From contig CM055612.1 of the NCBI GenBank assembly GCA_029379385.1, forward strand, positions 3,100,001-3,164,000: 64,000 bases of DNA, read 5' to 3'. How positions within the stretch are numbered: the first letter of the stretch is position 1; every line of letters starts with the position of its first letter. Origin of the DNA: Quillaja saponaria (Eukaryota; Streptophyta; Magnoliopsida; Fabales; Quillajaceae). Positions 12,060-25,659 of the stretch are shown piece after piece. A program made the translations under genes and the position numbers. Below the pieces are notes generated by a model. It had not been told where the DNA came from. It did no database searches and saw only the letters and a program-made list of their open reading frames with translations.

Positions 12060-13620
12060 TTGGCTTTTGATTCTAATTTCAGGGGAGTTGTTTCCCTAGA
12101 ACTGTTGTAAAACCTCTGTTTGCACCAAAAAAAAATTAGTTATCACTTCTTATCAGTCATTTTGAGTTCTACCCACAATAATTTGTTAAACTATTTATTT
12201 AGTTAATTTTTTCAAATTATAAAAATGCATGCAATGGTGGGAGAATGGTGACTGGATGGGTTTTACCATGGAAGCTACAATGGTGGGAGAATAAAGATTT
12301 ATTTTCTTCTTTTTAGTTTTTCTCTTAATTGTGTGACTTTTTTAGTTTTAATTTCTAAAGTGCTATCATGTTTTGGGCAAAACATATATGACCCAATTTG
12401 TATAAATCCATTTTATATGTATATACACCACGGAAAAATGACTGTTTAGTTTGTTAATATATATGTTACATACCATATATGATTCAAATCCTCTTTGTAG
12501 ATATACTATACTATCTGTTTCTTGTATTTTCTGTGTTATGATATCAATGCCAAGCCCTCAAATAATTAAAACAAAGGAATATACATACATAGCATTAGTG
12601 AATAGTGATATCAATGAAGCCAGAAGATGACACACAGCCTGACTGCTCTTTGAACTTTGAGAAGGATTTGAAGAGATAACATCACAAAAATCCTTATAAA
12701 ATGCATAAGAAATCAATCTCTTAGTTATCATAATTAACATCAAAGACATTTCAGGAGTTAATTTTTTGTGCCATATATATGTATTAATAATGAAGATTTC
12801 AGGAAAAATATCTTCTTTTTTTTGGTAAATTGGAAAGAAAGATTTTAAGAAAATATCAATAATCGGAATCAAAAATTCATTTGGGACAAGGAAAATAAAA
12901 GTAGATTTCTGATTAATCAAGATATGCGTAAGTTAGTTTAGACACACCTAACTACTAAATAAAACAATAAAAAAATACATTCATGCCGTATAATTAGTTT
13001 CTTCCTTTGTGTACATGGGAATTCTTGCACTTAATTAGCCTGATCATTGTTATGTTCAATAATTATTATTTTTTACTAAGGCTCTAGGTTTAACTTTAAT
13101 TGAGTGGACAACTGCCCCGTGATAATTGAGTATAAATAGTGATTCAGTTACCAATAATTCTTCTGTAAAAATGGAATAACAAAAAATGATCGAAATACAA
13201 TTTGGATAGTAGAAAAACAAACTAAAATTCTAGATTCATACAAAAATCACAACTGTAAAAGGAATCCATCTTATTTTAAAAGAAAGAAAGGGAAAAATCA
13301 AAAACCAAAAGAAGTTTCTTTCTTTTTCATCATCCTTAATGTTTCATTCCCTTGGGAGAAAATAAAAAAAAGGGGTTCATCTTGCAAACCATATTACTAA
13401 GTATATTCCAACAGAAATTTAACAATCCAGTAGCCTGTAATTCAACCTTGTTTTACAGTGAAAGAATCAAATAGTTCATTATACATCAAGAAAATGATGT
13501 TACAACTTACAACCTATGACAACTTTCTTGAATAGCCATGTCCGCATTCTTACTCAACGTTATTCTTCTCAAACTATTTTCAGGATGGAAATGAGACAAC
13601 TCCAAACTAGAACACCAAAA
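12060..13620. other. AT-rich intergenic region
   Basis: Between the RNase H remnant and the 3' end of the minus-strand methyltransferase gene. No gene recognised. The part from about 13380 to 13626 is probably 3' UTR of that gene. An open frame on the minus strand around 12558-12920 is rich in F/I/K/S codons and has no family resemblance. Confidence 0.45.
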
Positions 13621-13626
13621 ATAAGT

Positions 13627-16600
13627 TCACTCCTTGAGGAAGAGCAATATGCTTAGTGCTGTACTAGGAACTTGCTCCAGCAAACTACTATCTGAGAACC
13701 AACTGCTGATGATGTTTTGAGATGAATATGTAGAAGTTCCAGCTGGCCACTTATCAGCCAACCTAAAACCAAATTGAGCTGCAGCAGCAAGTAGGGATGG
13801 CTCGTCTACTCGGCGCCAAATATGGCAAAGAATTAGTGCGGGTTGGTGGTCATCTTCGCTGCTTCCGCTATACACAATCAACTCTTTTGCAGTTGCAAAC
13901 AATGGTGATATAGCTTCAGGAATGTATGTCACATCTGTGCCTATAATGACATCAAAACCTATATTATTCACTTCCTTTACTGGCTTCTATGTGGTCTCTG
14001 TTGCCCCATTCTAGCCTTTTTGTCGTCAATTTGGCAAGGAATGGTAGCTTAAGATTAGATTTGATGTTTTTGGTTAAGAGCTCGAGAGCATATTCATCTC
14101 CATCAGTGGCAACAACTAGGTCACAAGATTTAGTTGCAACCATAGAGCAGATACCCCCACAGCCACACCCCAGCTCCAACACCTTCTTCCGAGCAACAAT
14201 GGTTGGATTTGCTGCTAGAACAGAAGCCATGAAACGAGCAGATTCCCACAGCATCAAACCAGTTGATCTGCAGGTGTGTTGGTACTCCTTTGATAGTACA
14301 TTAATCTTGAAAGTCCAGTCTCTTAGGTTGATATTGATGATCTAATAAGTAATAACAAGAAATTTTAGAAAATCATGTACAGAAAATTATATCTCCAAAT
14401 AAAATGTCGATAGTATAAAATAAGACATCATAAGTGGTAAATTAATGGCAAATGGGCTTCTCCTAATATATGACAAGAATCCCTAATGTATTCTAAATCA
14501 ATGGAAAACAAAAGAAAAAAACAAATTCTTCGTTCTTAGTATCAAGCTTCACATTGATGATATTTGCTTCTACAAAATAAAAATAAAAATAAAAAACAAC
14601 ACATTGATGATATTTGCTTTTACAAAATAAAAATAGAAATAAAAAACAAGGGATCTAAGCATTAAGCGTATAATTATGCTGAGCCATGAGCCATCATCAT
14701 ACTCGAGCTTAGCTCATTTTAATTCTCTAAGCTCAAGCTTGCTCCAATCTCAATCAATGCCTGGACCTCCTTCTCAAGCTCAGCTAGCTAGTAAGCAAGC
14801 AGTAGCATGCTCGTGAGCATGTCATCAGTGTCTAGGCCATGAAGGGTGATTATTATTATTCTGATTCTAGTGCACTCTAAACAAGCCAAATATATTCTAC
14901 AAGTTTAATTTTATTTCAGAATCACGATATGCATTTTCTCATGCCTGTTCCAACAAAATATATGTGAAGACACAAGATCTTCTGGATGCAATCCTTCAAT
15001 AAGATATATATAGCACCCTCGTTAAACAAGAAAGTGCGTTTGAGACATGATGCTTCCTTGAGGTATGGGCACCACAGCTGGCTAAAAAGAAAGAGGAACT
15101 ATATTGAAGCTTGAAGTTGGTAAACCTAGCCTCCTTTTAAACAGACCCTAAACAAAATAATGAGTTCCTCAGAAGAGCTTAATGAACAGTCATGCATGAA
15201 CTCCACCCACATTTGAGCCCCTCAACAAGCACACTGATTCCTCATACTTATATTGAGAATGATCTCAATGAGAGATAAGGGAGAACTAGAAGAGTAAAGG
15301 TGAAAGCATGCCAGTACCTCATTATCACTGGAAGGTGAAATCCCGAACATATCAGCTGCAACACCCTCAGAAATGTCAATTTCAGAATTATTGACAACCC
15401 TATCCAAAACATTCTTCTTGACTTCTGGTTTAACATTTTCTTGATCAAGAAAAGCGGCCTCCTGTGCAGTTTCTATACAGGAAGAAGACTTGGCACCATC
15501 TGCAATGTGAAATACAGCTTGGATCCAACGGCTGAAACCAGCAACAGAAAAAGGAAAATAAATAAATAACAATTGCTCTTAAGAAAATAGGAAGAGATTG
15601 ATTCCTCTTTTAAGTAGCAGCTCATGAAGAAAAATAAATTGCAAGTAAAGAGAATATTTTTGGTAAATACTGGGTATACGGAGCCAAAATAATGCCTGTA
15701 CTCCAGTGCAAAAGAAACAAATGTGCCTCAAGTAGGGCCCACAATTTCTTTGTATCTCATGCTGTCTTATTGTGTTCTAGAAAAACCTTAACTTCAGGGA
15801 AGTGTTTCTATCTAACAATTTGTCAAATCCAAGGATGTAATAAATGTAAATTTCCTTCTTCTTTTTTTTAAATTTTAAATATCACATATAATAGGCAGAA
15901 TAAACACAGAATATTAGGAACACAATCATTTACCGGTTCATCACCAATTCCCTTGAGCGGTTCTCGACTTGTTTGCAGCATATATCAAGTTCTTGAACAT
16001 CAAATCCATTTTCTTTGAATAAATTTGTCAAGAATTCATCAGCAAAATAATAAGCACGCTGAAATAGTAACAAGAACAGGTTGCATTAAAAACAGCACAG
16101 GCTAAAATGAAGTAAACAACAAACAGAACAACTGTGACTTACAGTTCCATCACCCCTGACATAAAAGTTATCACTAATCATTTGATCCTTGCAGGTGAAC
16201 CTCTCCTGTACAGAAGGAACAGAAAAAATTAAAAAGAAACTTTATAATGTTTTTATTAAACAAAAAGGAAAGCAACTGATCTGGATTTTTTTATGGGAAA
16301 TATTGAAGAGGGGAAGCAGGCGCAGAATGATGTGAGAACAGTTGTCTGGTCACTTCTAGGAAATAAGTCAAAATATAAATATTTTGATCATCCACCATAT
16401 TTTAAAGGCTGGAAACTGAAAACTTGATGCTTTCAGTAAGAATGCTCATATTATTCCAGAGGAAAGCATCAAATCAACTACTCAGATTAAAATCAAGCAA
16501 TTCATCACCTAAATGTTAGGAATATGCTCTCCATATTGGTCTAAAATGATTAATAATTAATTAACTGATTATATTGGGAGGGGAAGAAAGAGTGAGAGAG

Positions 16601-19247
16601 CACATAAGATATCAACCTGAGCAAGGTCACCATTAGCATAGTCCCGAAACAGAACACAACCATTTGGCTGGAGGAAAAAAGAAAGGCGTGAATTTTCAGG
16701 TGTTACCTATCAAGGCAAGTAACAATTACAGTCATCAAATGGTAGTCTCTTACCTTGAGAACTTTCCTAACATTCTGCAACACTACAGGCATCTTTTCTG
16801 GGGACACTGCAGATAACACAAATATCTGCTTAACAGGTCAGTTACTCAATAAACAGATCATAAGTGAATTCAAATGAACATATCAGGCACCAAAACATTA
16901 CAAATCAACTAAAGTGAATTCTGTCCAACAGTCACATTCATAAATTATAACTTCCATTCAGATACCATGGTAATAATATCAACTGAAGATGGAGGAATCT
17001 GCTTGCTCAGGTCATCAACTGTCAAATCACAAACGAAAGCACTGACACTGGTCTCTTTGAAGTCTTTATGAGTCTGAAAAAAGAAAAATAAATTCAATCC
17101 AGTTATACATTGTGATCTAAGACCGTGCAGATGTAGTTTCTTATTAAGTTTTTCTTCTTCTTTTTTTCGATTGAAGTAACCAGCAGAGTTAGTTGCAAAC
17201 CAAAACTGGCTAAAATGACTAATGTACAACAGAAGTGAACGAGTTCTACCATAATTCTTTAACAACAAAGTTCAGTCCCGAAAATAAACTCCCACTCAAA
17301 ACCTTATCTTATTTACAGCAAGTTCTATATGTCACTAGAATTGTGGCACAAAACTAAGAGCTAGGACATTCTTTTAGGGGATACATTCCACCTAGATGGC
17401 CAGAGGCAGCTTCCACATTTCATTTCAGCATGAAGACCACTGCTTTGGCAAAGCTTGTCCATGAGTGGCTTTCATACAGATGATATGAGACCATGAGGAC
17501 TCACTTGGTTGTGCAGATAACATCAGGGCCAAGCCTGCAGAGTACCAGAGTATATGTCCTTGTCACTCCCATCCCAAGCCCCCAGCCCCTCTTTTTAGTC
17601 TCATCTCTGAGGCAAAATCTTACCATGATTACACCACAAAAAAGATATGGAACGTTTTACCAAGACATTGTTGGATTAAATCAAATAGCATGCAACTTAA
17701 TGAACTTGAAAAAGATCAAGACAATGTATTACTAGTAGTGCAGAACCAATGCTTAGTGCCATTATCTTCTGAATGGAATATGTGCAACAATGAGATTGGG
17801 AGTAAGAATCCACGGCAAATTTCAAACCATGAAAACGATCATATCTAGTTTCGTCCATCTATATGTTATATAATCACAAGAAGTGAGAATTAATTCTAAA
17901 TATGGGTATGGATTACAAGAATTAGGCAGAGTCGAAGAACAGGAAATTCAACCTTAACCAATTCAATAGCCCGTGGTGAGAAATCACATGCATAAACAAA
18001 AATCTCTGGATATGTGGCAACCAAAGGGAAGATAGTATTTCCAACTCCGCAACCAACCTGATTAATGAAGACCATCAGTGAAAGTCAATATAGCAACTTT
18101 AGAGACCAAAAACTCCTTGAGAGAAGCATAAAAGAAAAGAAAAAATTGCCACAATAAATTTACAACCACAAGTCTCAGTAGTAGTGAACAACTAAGCATG
18201 AAAAGGATGAGCAATAGTATCTCGATGAAATCAGGAGGCATATATACATATTGATAATCACAATGTGTCCAAACTAAGATATAAAAAACATTTCACTATT
18301 CCTATTATACATTGAGAATATCCACAAAGAAGTAATATAACACAAATTAATGATATTCTGGCAAAATAGCATGAAACATAACAGAAAACTTTTTAGTTGT
18401 ATATGGTTTATAATCTGTGTAAACAGAGAAGAAGGGATATATTCACATTGGCAGTTTAAAAATGAATGTTACTGTAAGCAGTGTGAACCATAACAAATTA
18501 CCTCCAAAATCACTTGCCTTTCAGCTGCCTGAAAATTGGGAGATACTTAGAACAAGGATATGTTAAATATCAGTTACAAGTACATACAAATCAAATTATG
18601 TTAAATATTCTTTCTGTTCACTCACAGAAAAGTAGCACCCCCATTCCTTATCCAAGTAGTGCCGATCTTTGAAAAACTGAAGAAAAAATTCCAAAAAATA
18701 ATTATCTAGACTGAAATAACTTATAATAGCAATGGAGCAAAAAATGAAGCGGAGTTAGTTTGAAAATACAATTCCAAACATAAATTGAAATTCAATCTGG
18801 TAAGTTATTTGTACAGATTATGGTCAGTTATATCAACCCATAAACGCCATTAAAAATCACCAAGCAGCAATATAATTTGGATAGATACAATGATTTCCTA
18901 ATCTTATTTAGGGGAATTAGTGATTGTATTGAACCAACGAAAAAGAAATAGCACCGGCAGAATAAAAAAAATAAAAACAGATCAAAAGAACTTACTCTGT
19001 CTTGGTGCCGCTTATAGAAGACATCCCAATACTTCTTAGCATCTCTTTCATACTTCTCTGCCAGACAAACACAGATTTTGAATGTATAGGATTTGCAAGA
19101 AAGCAAACGCATAAAAGAGAGAGAAGAGAGCGAAGGAGAGAGTGGAAGACCTTTCCAGAAGGGGGAGACTCCGGCACTCGAGGTAGAGTATATCTGTAAC
19201 CTTGGGGGTGGTTCTTGTTGCTCCAAAGGATGTGCACCCGATGCCAT
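13627..19247 (-). CDS. TRM140: Bifunctional methyltransferase: tRNA m3C (METTL2/TRM140-type) fused to a Methyltransf_16 domain; frameshift in last exon
   Basis: Minus-strand exons: 19151-19247, 18996-19057, 18626-18676, 18502-18528, 17953-18057, 16966-17073, 16754-16825, 16617-16667, 16143-16205, 15934-16058, 15318-15531 and 13627-14341. The first eleven give exactly 325 in-frame codons. The N-terminal half matches the METTL2/6/8-TRM140 family ([29 protein letters not shown] motif I VGCGVGNT near residue 80, MNRRWIQAVF). That family methylates C32 of tRNA anticodon loops to m3C. The C-terminal half has a second SAM motif (LELGCGCGG, near residue 380) and IIGTDVTY, typical of Methyltransf_16 lysine-type methyltransferases. 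The expected product is about 562 residues, close to the Arabidopsis fusion paralogue. At about 13980 one extra base breaks the frame (HIEA then VKEVNNIGF), although similarity continues to the stop. The break may be real or a sequencing error. Confidence 0.9.
14550..14649. repeat. Two-copy 50-bp tandem duplication in an intron
   Basis: The segment starting CACATTGATGATATTTGC occurs at 14550-14599 and again at 14600-14649 with only a few differences. Each copy ends in an A-rich AAATAAAAAT tract. It lies in the last intron of the methyltransferase gene and has no evident function. Confidence 0.8.
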
Positions 19248-19947
19248 TGCTTTGAGCTTCAGGGGGACAACAATAGAAACAAGCGGTTTTTAAGCACTCG
19301 CCTGTTTTACCTGCTAAACTTCCCGAGTCCAGATTCTCGTACAGAGGTTTATGGGTTTTGCTCCGAACCAAAACGCAAGAACTACTTGCTGCAGTTTTTT
19401 ATTTTTAAAAAAAATAGAAAATAAAAGGAAATGAAAATAGGAATATTTTAGTTTTATAATTTTCGTGTACTATTTATATAATTTTTTAATTTTCAAACAG
19501 ACCCTTAATAATTTTATTTACTAACAATATATATCTAACATTAGATGAAATAATAACTCTTTTCTAATTGCTTAATTCCTTCAAAATTTGCATGCACCCG
19601 CAAACCAAAAGACCTTCAAAAGTAAACCAATAAAATTGAAGCTCCAATAAAAGATCATTGTGCTTGTGCATTACTGTAGATATTACAAGAGTTCAAATAA
19701 CCAAATATGTATGGTTTCCTACATTCCTTCTGTGTGTAAACAAACCGAAAATTCTCTTCCTCTATCTTATAGCACAATCCCTTCTACAACTACTAAGAAA
19801 ACTTTGATGGGGCGGTTATTAAACAAAGTAATTACATGATGACGCCCTTTTTCTTTTCTCCAAAGAATCATGAAAATGAAAACAAAGGAACAAGGAAAGA
19901 GAACCATAAACAAATTACACCTCTTTCCTTCCCTAAAATGTAATTAC
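19248..19947. other. Short intergenic interval between the methyltransferase start and the COG8 3' end
   Basis: Both flanking genes are on the minus strand. The interval should hold the methyltransferase promoter and 5' UTR (just right of 19247) and the COG8 3' UTR (left of 19948). I see no additional gene. Confidence 0.5.
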
Positions 19948-22900
19948 TCAGACAGGCTTCTCCTTATGAATATGTTTTTCATCTGTCTGAAAATTGGGGG
20001 GCGTGGGGCTTTTGTTCTCCTCATCAGCACTGATAGCTCCAATATTTTCATCAACAGGTGTAACTCCATTGTCCACTACAGGCAGGTCACCATTCTCTGA
20101 TATGCTCTTCATCTCACCATTATCGACCTGCTTCAGGAATTCTCTAGTTGAAGAGGCTGCCAATAGGCGGCCAATTCCAAGGTATAAATTCTTCGCATCC
20201 ATTATAAGAGCACCACCACCAGGGTAACAACGACCAAAACAAGTTGCACAATGAGGATAAGCAACCTACAAATGAGTTTTTGAAGGAATAGAAAATCAGT
20301 TTAGTTCATTGACACAAACAAACAGATGAAAAACAGACCAATTTAGAGGGAAAAAGGAAAACACCTCGATAAATGCTCGGCAAAGTGAGAGGAAAAGTCC
20401 TGACTCATTTTCTCTAAGCATACGAGTTGTCTTATATCTCAGCAGAGAGTTAGAAACAGCCTGTAATCCCTTAATCAATTCTTGAGAAAGAACATGCTTT
20501 AAACTTCTTGGAGCACAAGGACGTAGCTCGTTCATTGCTGCAGATACACCTACAGCCACCAGAAAGATGTGAACGCAAATAAGGGAGCAGACTGAGCAAG
20601 AAGAAAGGAGAACATAAGTGATCATCAGAGCATTTACTAATTAACATACAATGGCAATATGATTAACGGTGCTTATTATGGTCTCGCTTGAACCCAGCAA
20701 CTATTGCAAGGCATCCCATGTCTTGTGCCAGTATAATTACTTTCCAATTTCAGGAATCTAGCCTATTCTTCTTTACTTATATAATGCATCTAATCACTGG
20801 ATTGCATGAAAGTCGATTATCATAGTTTATAATAAACATGCATGCGAGGTAGAATTGTTTAGTCTTAGCCAAATAATGCAAAAACAACAGAGATTCTTCA
20901 TTTGCTCAATACATCTTTACATAAAAGATAAGTTCACTGTCTTACATTTTTCAGATAGCAGCGCTATTGAAAGACAGAAGACTTGCAATTTAACTTTCTA
21001 CAGAGACATCTACTAGAAGCATTAATCAAGCTTACCATTCACAAAAACAGCAAGGGGGGGATGTTCCATCAGATTAGATGGTGGAGTGACATCCTCCTGA
21101 CTTTCTTCGCCAACAGTGCGTGCAGGAAATCCAACTGCTGGTAGTGTAACCCAGCGATGTGAATCCAAGACCAACTATGCAAAAGATCAATTTAATTTAT
21201 TCATACATGCATGGAAAAGGAAATGATAAAAAATGACTGATACCTGCCTGGGGTGCTTACTCCTTCATGTAAACAATTTGTATTAATGCACAATACAAAA
21301 GTTCAGGCCAGTATCAGAATATTTGAAATACTGGTCCAGTTGGTCAGTTACCTGAAAATTTTCAACCGCTGTACTCATATTTTTTGAGAATAAGTTCAGA
21401 ATTGCCCTGGAAATCAACCCACCTCAAAATAAGAATGAGAGATTACTGTTAGGTGCAGTAAAGCCAAAAAACCATGAAAGCAAAAGAGAAATATTTTTTA
21501 CTCTTCAAAAAGTGATGGGAGCAAGCCACGAAAATCCAACCCAACCCAACCAAGTCCCATAGCACAATACTGTCAAGAAAACAACAATCCAATATAGCAA
21601 TGTCAAAATATAGTTTTTAATGCAATATAACATTTTAAAGTTAAATACCTAATCAGATACAGTTTTCCATCATGCTAAACAGGACTGATAAAGGTATAAA
21701 ATCGAACTGCAGAATCATCTGAATGAGTACTTTTGTGTGTCAAAGTGCATCTGGCAATTTGATTTGCAGATAATGTAGTTAAAAGAGTAAATAGCTCTTC
21801 TTTTACTATTCAACAGACTAAACCCCCCCCCCCCCCCTCCATTCTATAGCCAACACGATATTAAATTAAAGGAACTTCAACTTTCAAGTTTCAAGTTTCA
21901 ATAATTGATGCCACATGTACAAGATTGCAATGGAGGACTCTCACCATGCACTGATCCAAAATATTTGACAGCGATCCACCTTCACTTATCTTTGGGAGCA
22001 TGACTTTCAGAGTTTTGAGATGTGAGGTAATTTGGTGCATAGCCCAACTAAAGAGAAGCCCCCCATCATAATTTTCTTCACTTCCTGATGTATCATCAGC
22101 AAATATTGCTCGATATTGATTGACAACATCAAACAGATGCATTCTATGACAGTTAATCATCCCTTTCAAGTACTCATAAGGACTTGTCTGGTCTAGATCC
22201 TCAAGTATACCAGTTAGCCATGCCTCTCGGCATCTTAAGAACTGGAAAACAGATTATTGTTCTTGTCAAATGCAAGTGCATAGCATAGAAGTACCATGGA
22301 GAAGTACATCCGATTTGAATCTTGCAGTGGTACACTGAGCAACAAAGTTAATGGGAAATTGAGCAGAAAACTTCTGTTAAAATTCACCTGCAAACGCATT
22401 TCATACTCACTAAATACTCCTATTCTGCGCAAGTATCCAATAATGCGTAGGCATTCAGGTAACTGTAAGCAACAAAAATACATTCAGAAGATTAAAAACA
22501 TATTAAAGGGTATTACTAGATGAATCAATGGGCATTAACTGTATGTACAATGTCCCACTGCAAGAACCTGAATATTTGAGCGAAGTTTCTGAAGAAGCTG
22601 AGAAAGAAGAGATTGCGTGGTCTGCCTGACTTCTGCAACCAATGCTTGAATAACGGGTAATCTTTAAAGGGAAAAAAAAAAAGAGAATCAGTAAAAGACC
22701 TTTCATGAGCCAAAAGGCAGAGAAAATAACATATAAACTCACTTTGGATGCATCGCTGAAATTTTAGAAACAAATGCTTCTAAATCTAGAGCTTCATCAT
22801 AATTCCCATTCCTTACACATCTGAAGAAACATGGAATACATGAAATTCTGGAAAAGAAAACCATTTCTTATACTTGGCATACACCATATAAGACTTCTAG

Positions 22901-25213
22901 TTTGAGGGCTTTCAACTCTTAACAAGTGAACGGTTTTCCTGAAACATACGTGTCCATAAGCTGAGGAATTTCAAGTAAGTCAAGCAAAATACTGTGATTT
23001 GCTAGCAATGTTTGGTTCATCTTCCTCTTCTCCAAAATCAGTTCTGCAGATTCTATGAATTCTGAGCAACCAGATGTTAACTTTGGGATCTCAGTTATCT
23101 ACAAAGAAGAAAATCAAGAGTCAGAATATCTAATTTTGTCATACATATATATAGACTTCTCATACAATAATATCAGATTGGTACCAGCCTCAATATACTC
23201 TTTAGGTTAACAGTTGACTACTTGACTACAATAAAAAGCTTACTCTGTTAGAGAGAGCTACCTACAAAATTTATTTTAACAAATTAATGTTTCCATAGTT
23301 TTCATTAATTAGACAGACTGTAAGGACAGTGCCCTAGTATTTACATCACAATTACATATAAGTGATGGGTAATTCTAGTCCATTTCCTTACAATTACAAT
23401 TGGAGATGTCATAACCAAGGAACTAAAATTCGTTTCGAGGTACCGATTCGATAAGCCCAGAAATAGAAATGATTCGAGAAATAGTATGGAAACGGCATGG
23501 AAATGCTAATTTTTGTATAAACACGTGGAAAATATATAATAAAACACATATTAGAATAATTGTAGGTATACAACATTATTAATTTAGTATATAAAATGTT
23601 ATTAAATACATAACAAATTACTAAACATAGGCATACAAATTGGAGAAAAATATCAAATTACAATCACATCCAACCAACAGTAGAGTGGCTAGCAAGTGCT
23701 CAACCCATATATAATGAAATTTTTTAATTTAAACCAACATATATATATTCTGTAATTTTAATATTATCCATCACTAAGTTAAACTAAATTAATACAAAAT
23801 ATTTGTATAAAAATATAATAAATAAATAAAAAACCAAGAAATCTAACATGGGTTAAATTCTAAAAAGAATTATCCTCGCTAAATTATACCATCTGAATAT
23901 ACATCAAATAAGATTAAAAAAAAGTAATTAAAATCCCAAAATATGAAAAGAACTGAGCCAAAACTTTAAATTTTTAAATTCTGAAATGTCCTATTGATCC
24001 ATTTCGTGTAAAAACGATGGAAACGACCCCGTTTCACATGAAAATGCCCTTGTTTCTGTAAGTGAGTTTCGTTTCGGGTAGTGCGGAAACTGAAACGTTT
24101 CAACACGAATTTTTAAACCTTGGTCATAACACCAATTATGCTATGTGTTCCTAAAGTTTTTACAGTATGCCATTTAGTGGCTCTCCGATATTTAATTGAT
24201 AATTATCCAGACGATGTGGTCTTCTGTGTTTGTGTTGACAATGTTTGCATGCATAAGTCTGAATGTCTACATGAATATCCTAGAACTCCTAGAAGAAAAT
24301 TTCTCAAAAAACGATTTTTCTTTAGTTTAACAAGCTAGTTTTTGGACATAGTATATGGATCCTCTCAGAAAAACCAATGTGAGCACTTAAATTTCCAACC
24401 TTAATAAGCAATAATTCCAGAATAAAATCATTGAAACTCAAGGGATCTTCCAAAGCAAGCTTGTGAATATCTATAGTATTATGACACCTAAAAGAACTTC
24501 ATGGGAAATGTTGAGTGACCTGTTAACACTTATACATTTATTCACTAGAAGCTCTCACCGATAAGATTCATAATTTTGTGCAATATATGATATTAGCTTC
24601 ACACTTAGAGTTCGAAGTCAAATTTGCTCCCACAGTTTGAATAACTTCCCTTCCTACTAGAAACCCAATTTAGCTTTTAAATGAATGGCAAAAATTAAAA
24701 AAAATTAAAAAAATCATAAATCAAATAGCAAAACAGCTACTTGGTACAAACTCAAAATATAGTGAGAAACACATCACATCATACTAGTACTCAGAAAATA
24801 CAAAGTTAAAAAGAAGTACCAGAGATCCAAGATGTTTATCAATAGAAGAAACTTCCTCTCGAATATCAAGCAAGGCGTCGGCAGCAGCAATGAATGCCCG
24901 GTAATTACCCACTGCCACCTCCTGCATTTGCCTTCGAATGCGCTCCGCATCAACCCGAAGTAGCTCTGGTTCCTAAAACAGTAAGTTAACAAATCAAGTG
25001 GAAACGAAAAAAATAAAACCAAGATCTTAGCCCTGAATCTGCATTTTCATTGTAGAATTGAATTGCGTAAGCCTCAAATAAAGAAATAAATGATGAAGGG
25101 ACCTTGTGGAGGCGATCAAGGGTGAATGAGAGGAGTTCAGAGACATAAGGCTGTTGAGAAAAGGAGGTAAGAGGGGAGGAGACTGACGACGGACGAAGCC
25201 TCCTCTGATGCAT
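19948..25213 (-). CDS. COG8: Conserved oligomeric Golgi complex subunit 8
   Basis: Subunit of the lobe-B part of the COG tether, which guides retrograde vesicles within the Golgi. Minus-strand exons: 25103-25213, 24820-24972, 22950-23098, 22743-22820, 22568-22661, 22388-22462, 21945-22241, 21502-21569, 21352-21415, 21036-21174, 20365-20549 and 19948-20265. They give 576 residues with frame kept at all junctions, close to plant COG8 (about 570). Family features: [20 protein letters not shown] at the N-terminus, then ANYRAF-like [44 protein letters not shown], and [20 protein letters not shown] in the middle. The C-terminal tail is proline/acid-rich and variable (about residues 500-576). The start is the first ATG, 37 codons before the first intron. 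The 1.85-kb second intron holds a hAT MITE. No disabling change seen. Confidence 0.95.
21823..21837 (+). repeat. Poly(C) tract (15 C) in a COG8 intron
   Basis: An uninterrupted run of 15 cytosines on the plus strand is poly(G) in the COG8 transcript sense. It lies in the intron between the seventh and eighth coding exons. It is prone to length errors and could form a G-quadruplex in the nascent RNA; no function is shown. Confidence 0.9.
23408..24130. mobile_element. hAT-type non-autonomous element (MITE), copy 1, with 8-bp target duplication
   Basis: Element 23416-24122 (707 bp) is flanked by identical 8-bp direct repeats GTCATAAC at 23408-23415 and 24123-24130. The termini are CAAGGAACTAAAATTCG... 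and the complement of ...CGAATTTTTAAACCTTG, an imperfect terminal inverted repeat beginning CAAGG. An 8-bp target duplication with CA.GG ends is the signature of the hAT superfamily. Subterminal regions carry repeated TTTCGTTTC/GAAACG motifs, as expected for transposase-binding sites. The interior is AT-rich without coding capacity. It sits in intron 2 of COG8. A second complete copy in opposite orientation is at 30804-31531. Confidence 0.9.
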
Positions 25214-25655
25214 TATCTGACTCCATTTTCGGAGCTCCGGGCTGATTGCTTTCCAAATTGGACTATCAATTAAGATTTGGATAAATCAGAGACAGGTCTA
25301 TCTGCAAGAGGAACATCAAGCTCAGCAGTCAAGCACCACCGAGCTTCTCTTCGTTCTTCGGTTTTGAAAATGGTTTTTTTTAACTCCGTGATTCGGGTCT
25401 GGATCCTGTCTGCCCATGCCAACATGGAAAACCGGCGCTGGCCCAGGCCCATTTCCCCTCGTTCAGTTTGTCCGTTCAGCCCAAAGTCTGCCACAATTCT
25501 TCGGCCCAAATTAAGATAATATGCTACAATCTTTTTTTACTTTTTCCTTCATATCCAAAATTTAATCTTTAAATATTGTTCTCTTTATCATGTTTGATAT
25601 GAAAATTGTGATTAAGACTTGTTATTTTTTGGATGAAATATAATTATCTTACTTT
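25214..25655. other. COG8 upstream region
   Basis: Contains the promoter and 5' UTR of the minus-strand COG8 gene. Around 25265-25510 the sequence is less AT-rich than its surroundings and open in both strands, but I recognise no protein. No partner gene on the plus strand was found nearby. Confidence 0.4.
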
Positions 25656-25659
25656 TTAT

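Noticed and set aside
12558..12920. 120-codon open frame on the minus strand
   Set aside because: Composition is typical of AT-rich non-coding DNA, there is no family resemblance and no splice partners, and it crosses no conserved motif.
13959..13980. A 22-nt GT...AG segment in the methyltransferase last exon that, if spliced, would restore frame
   Set aside because: Plant introns are not this short (about 60 nt or more). A one-base insertion explains the break more simply.
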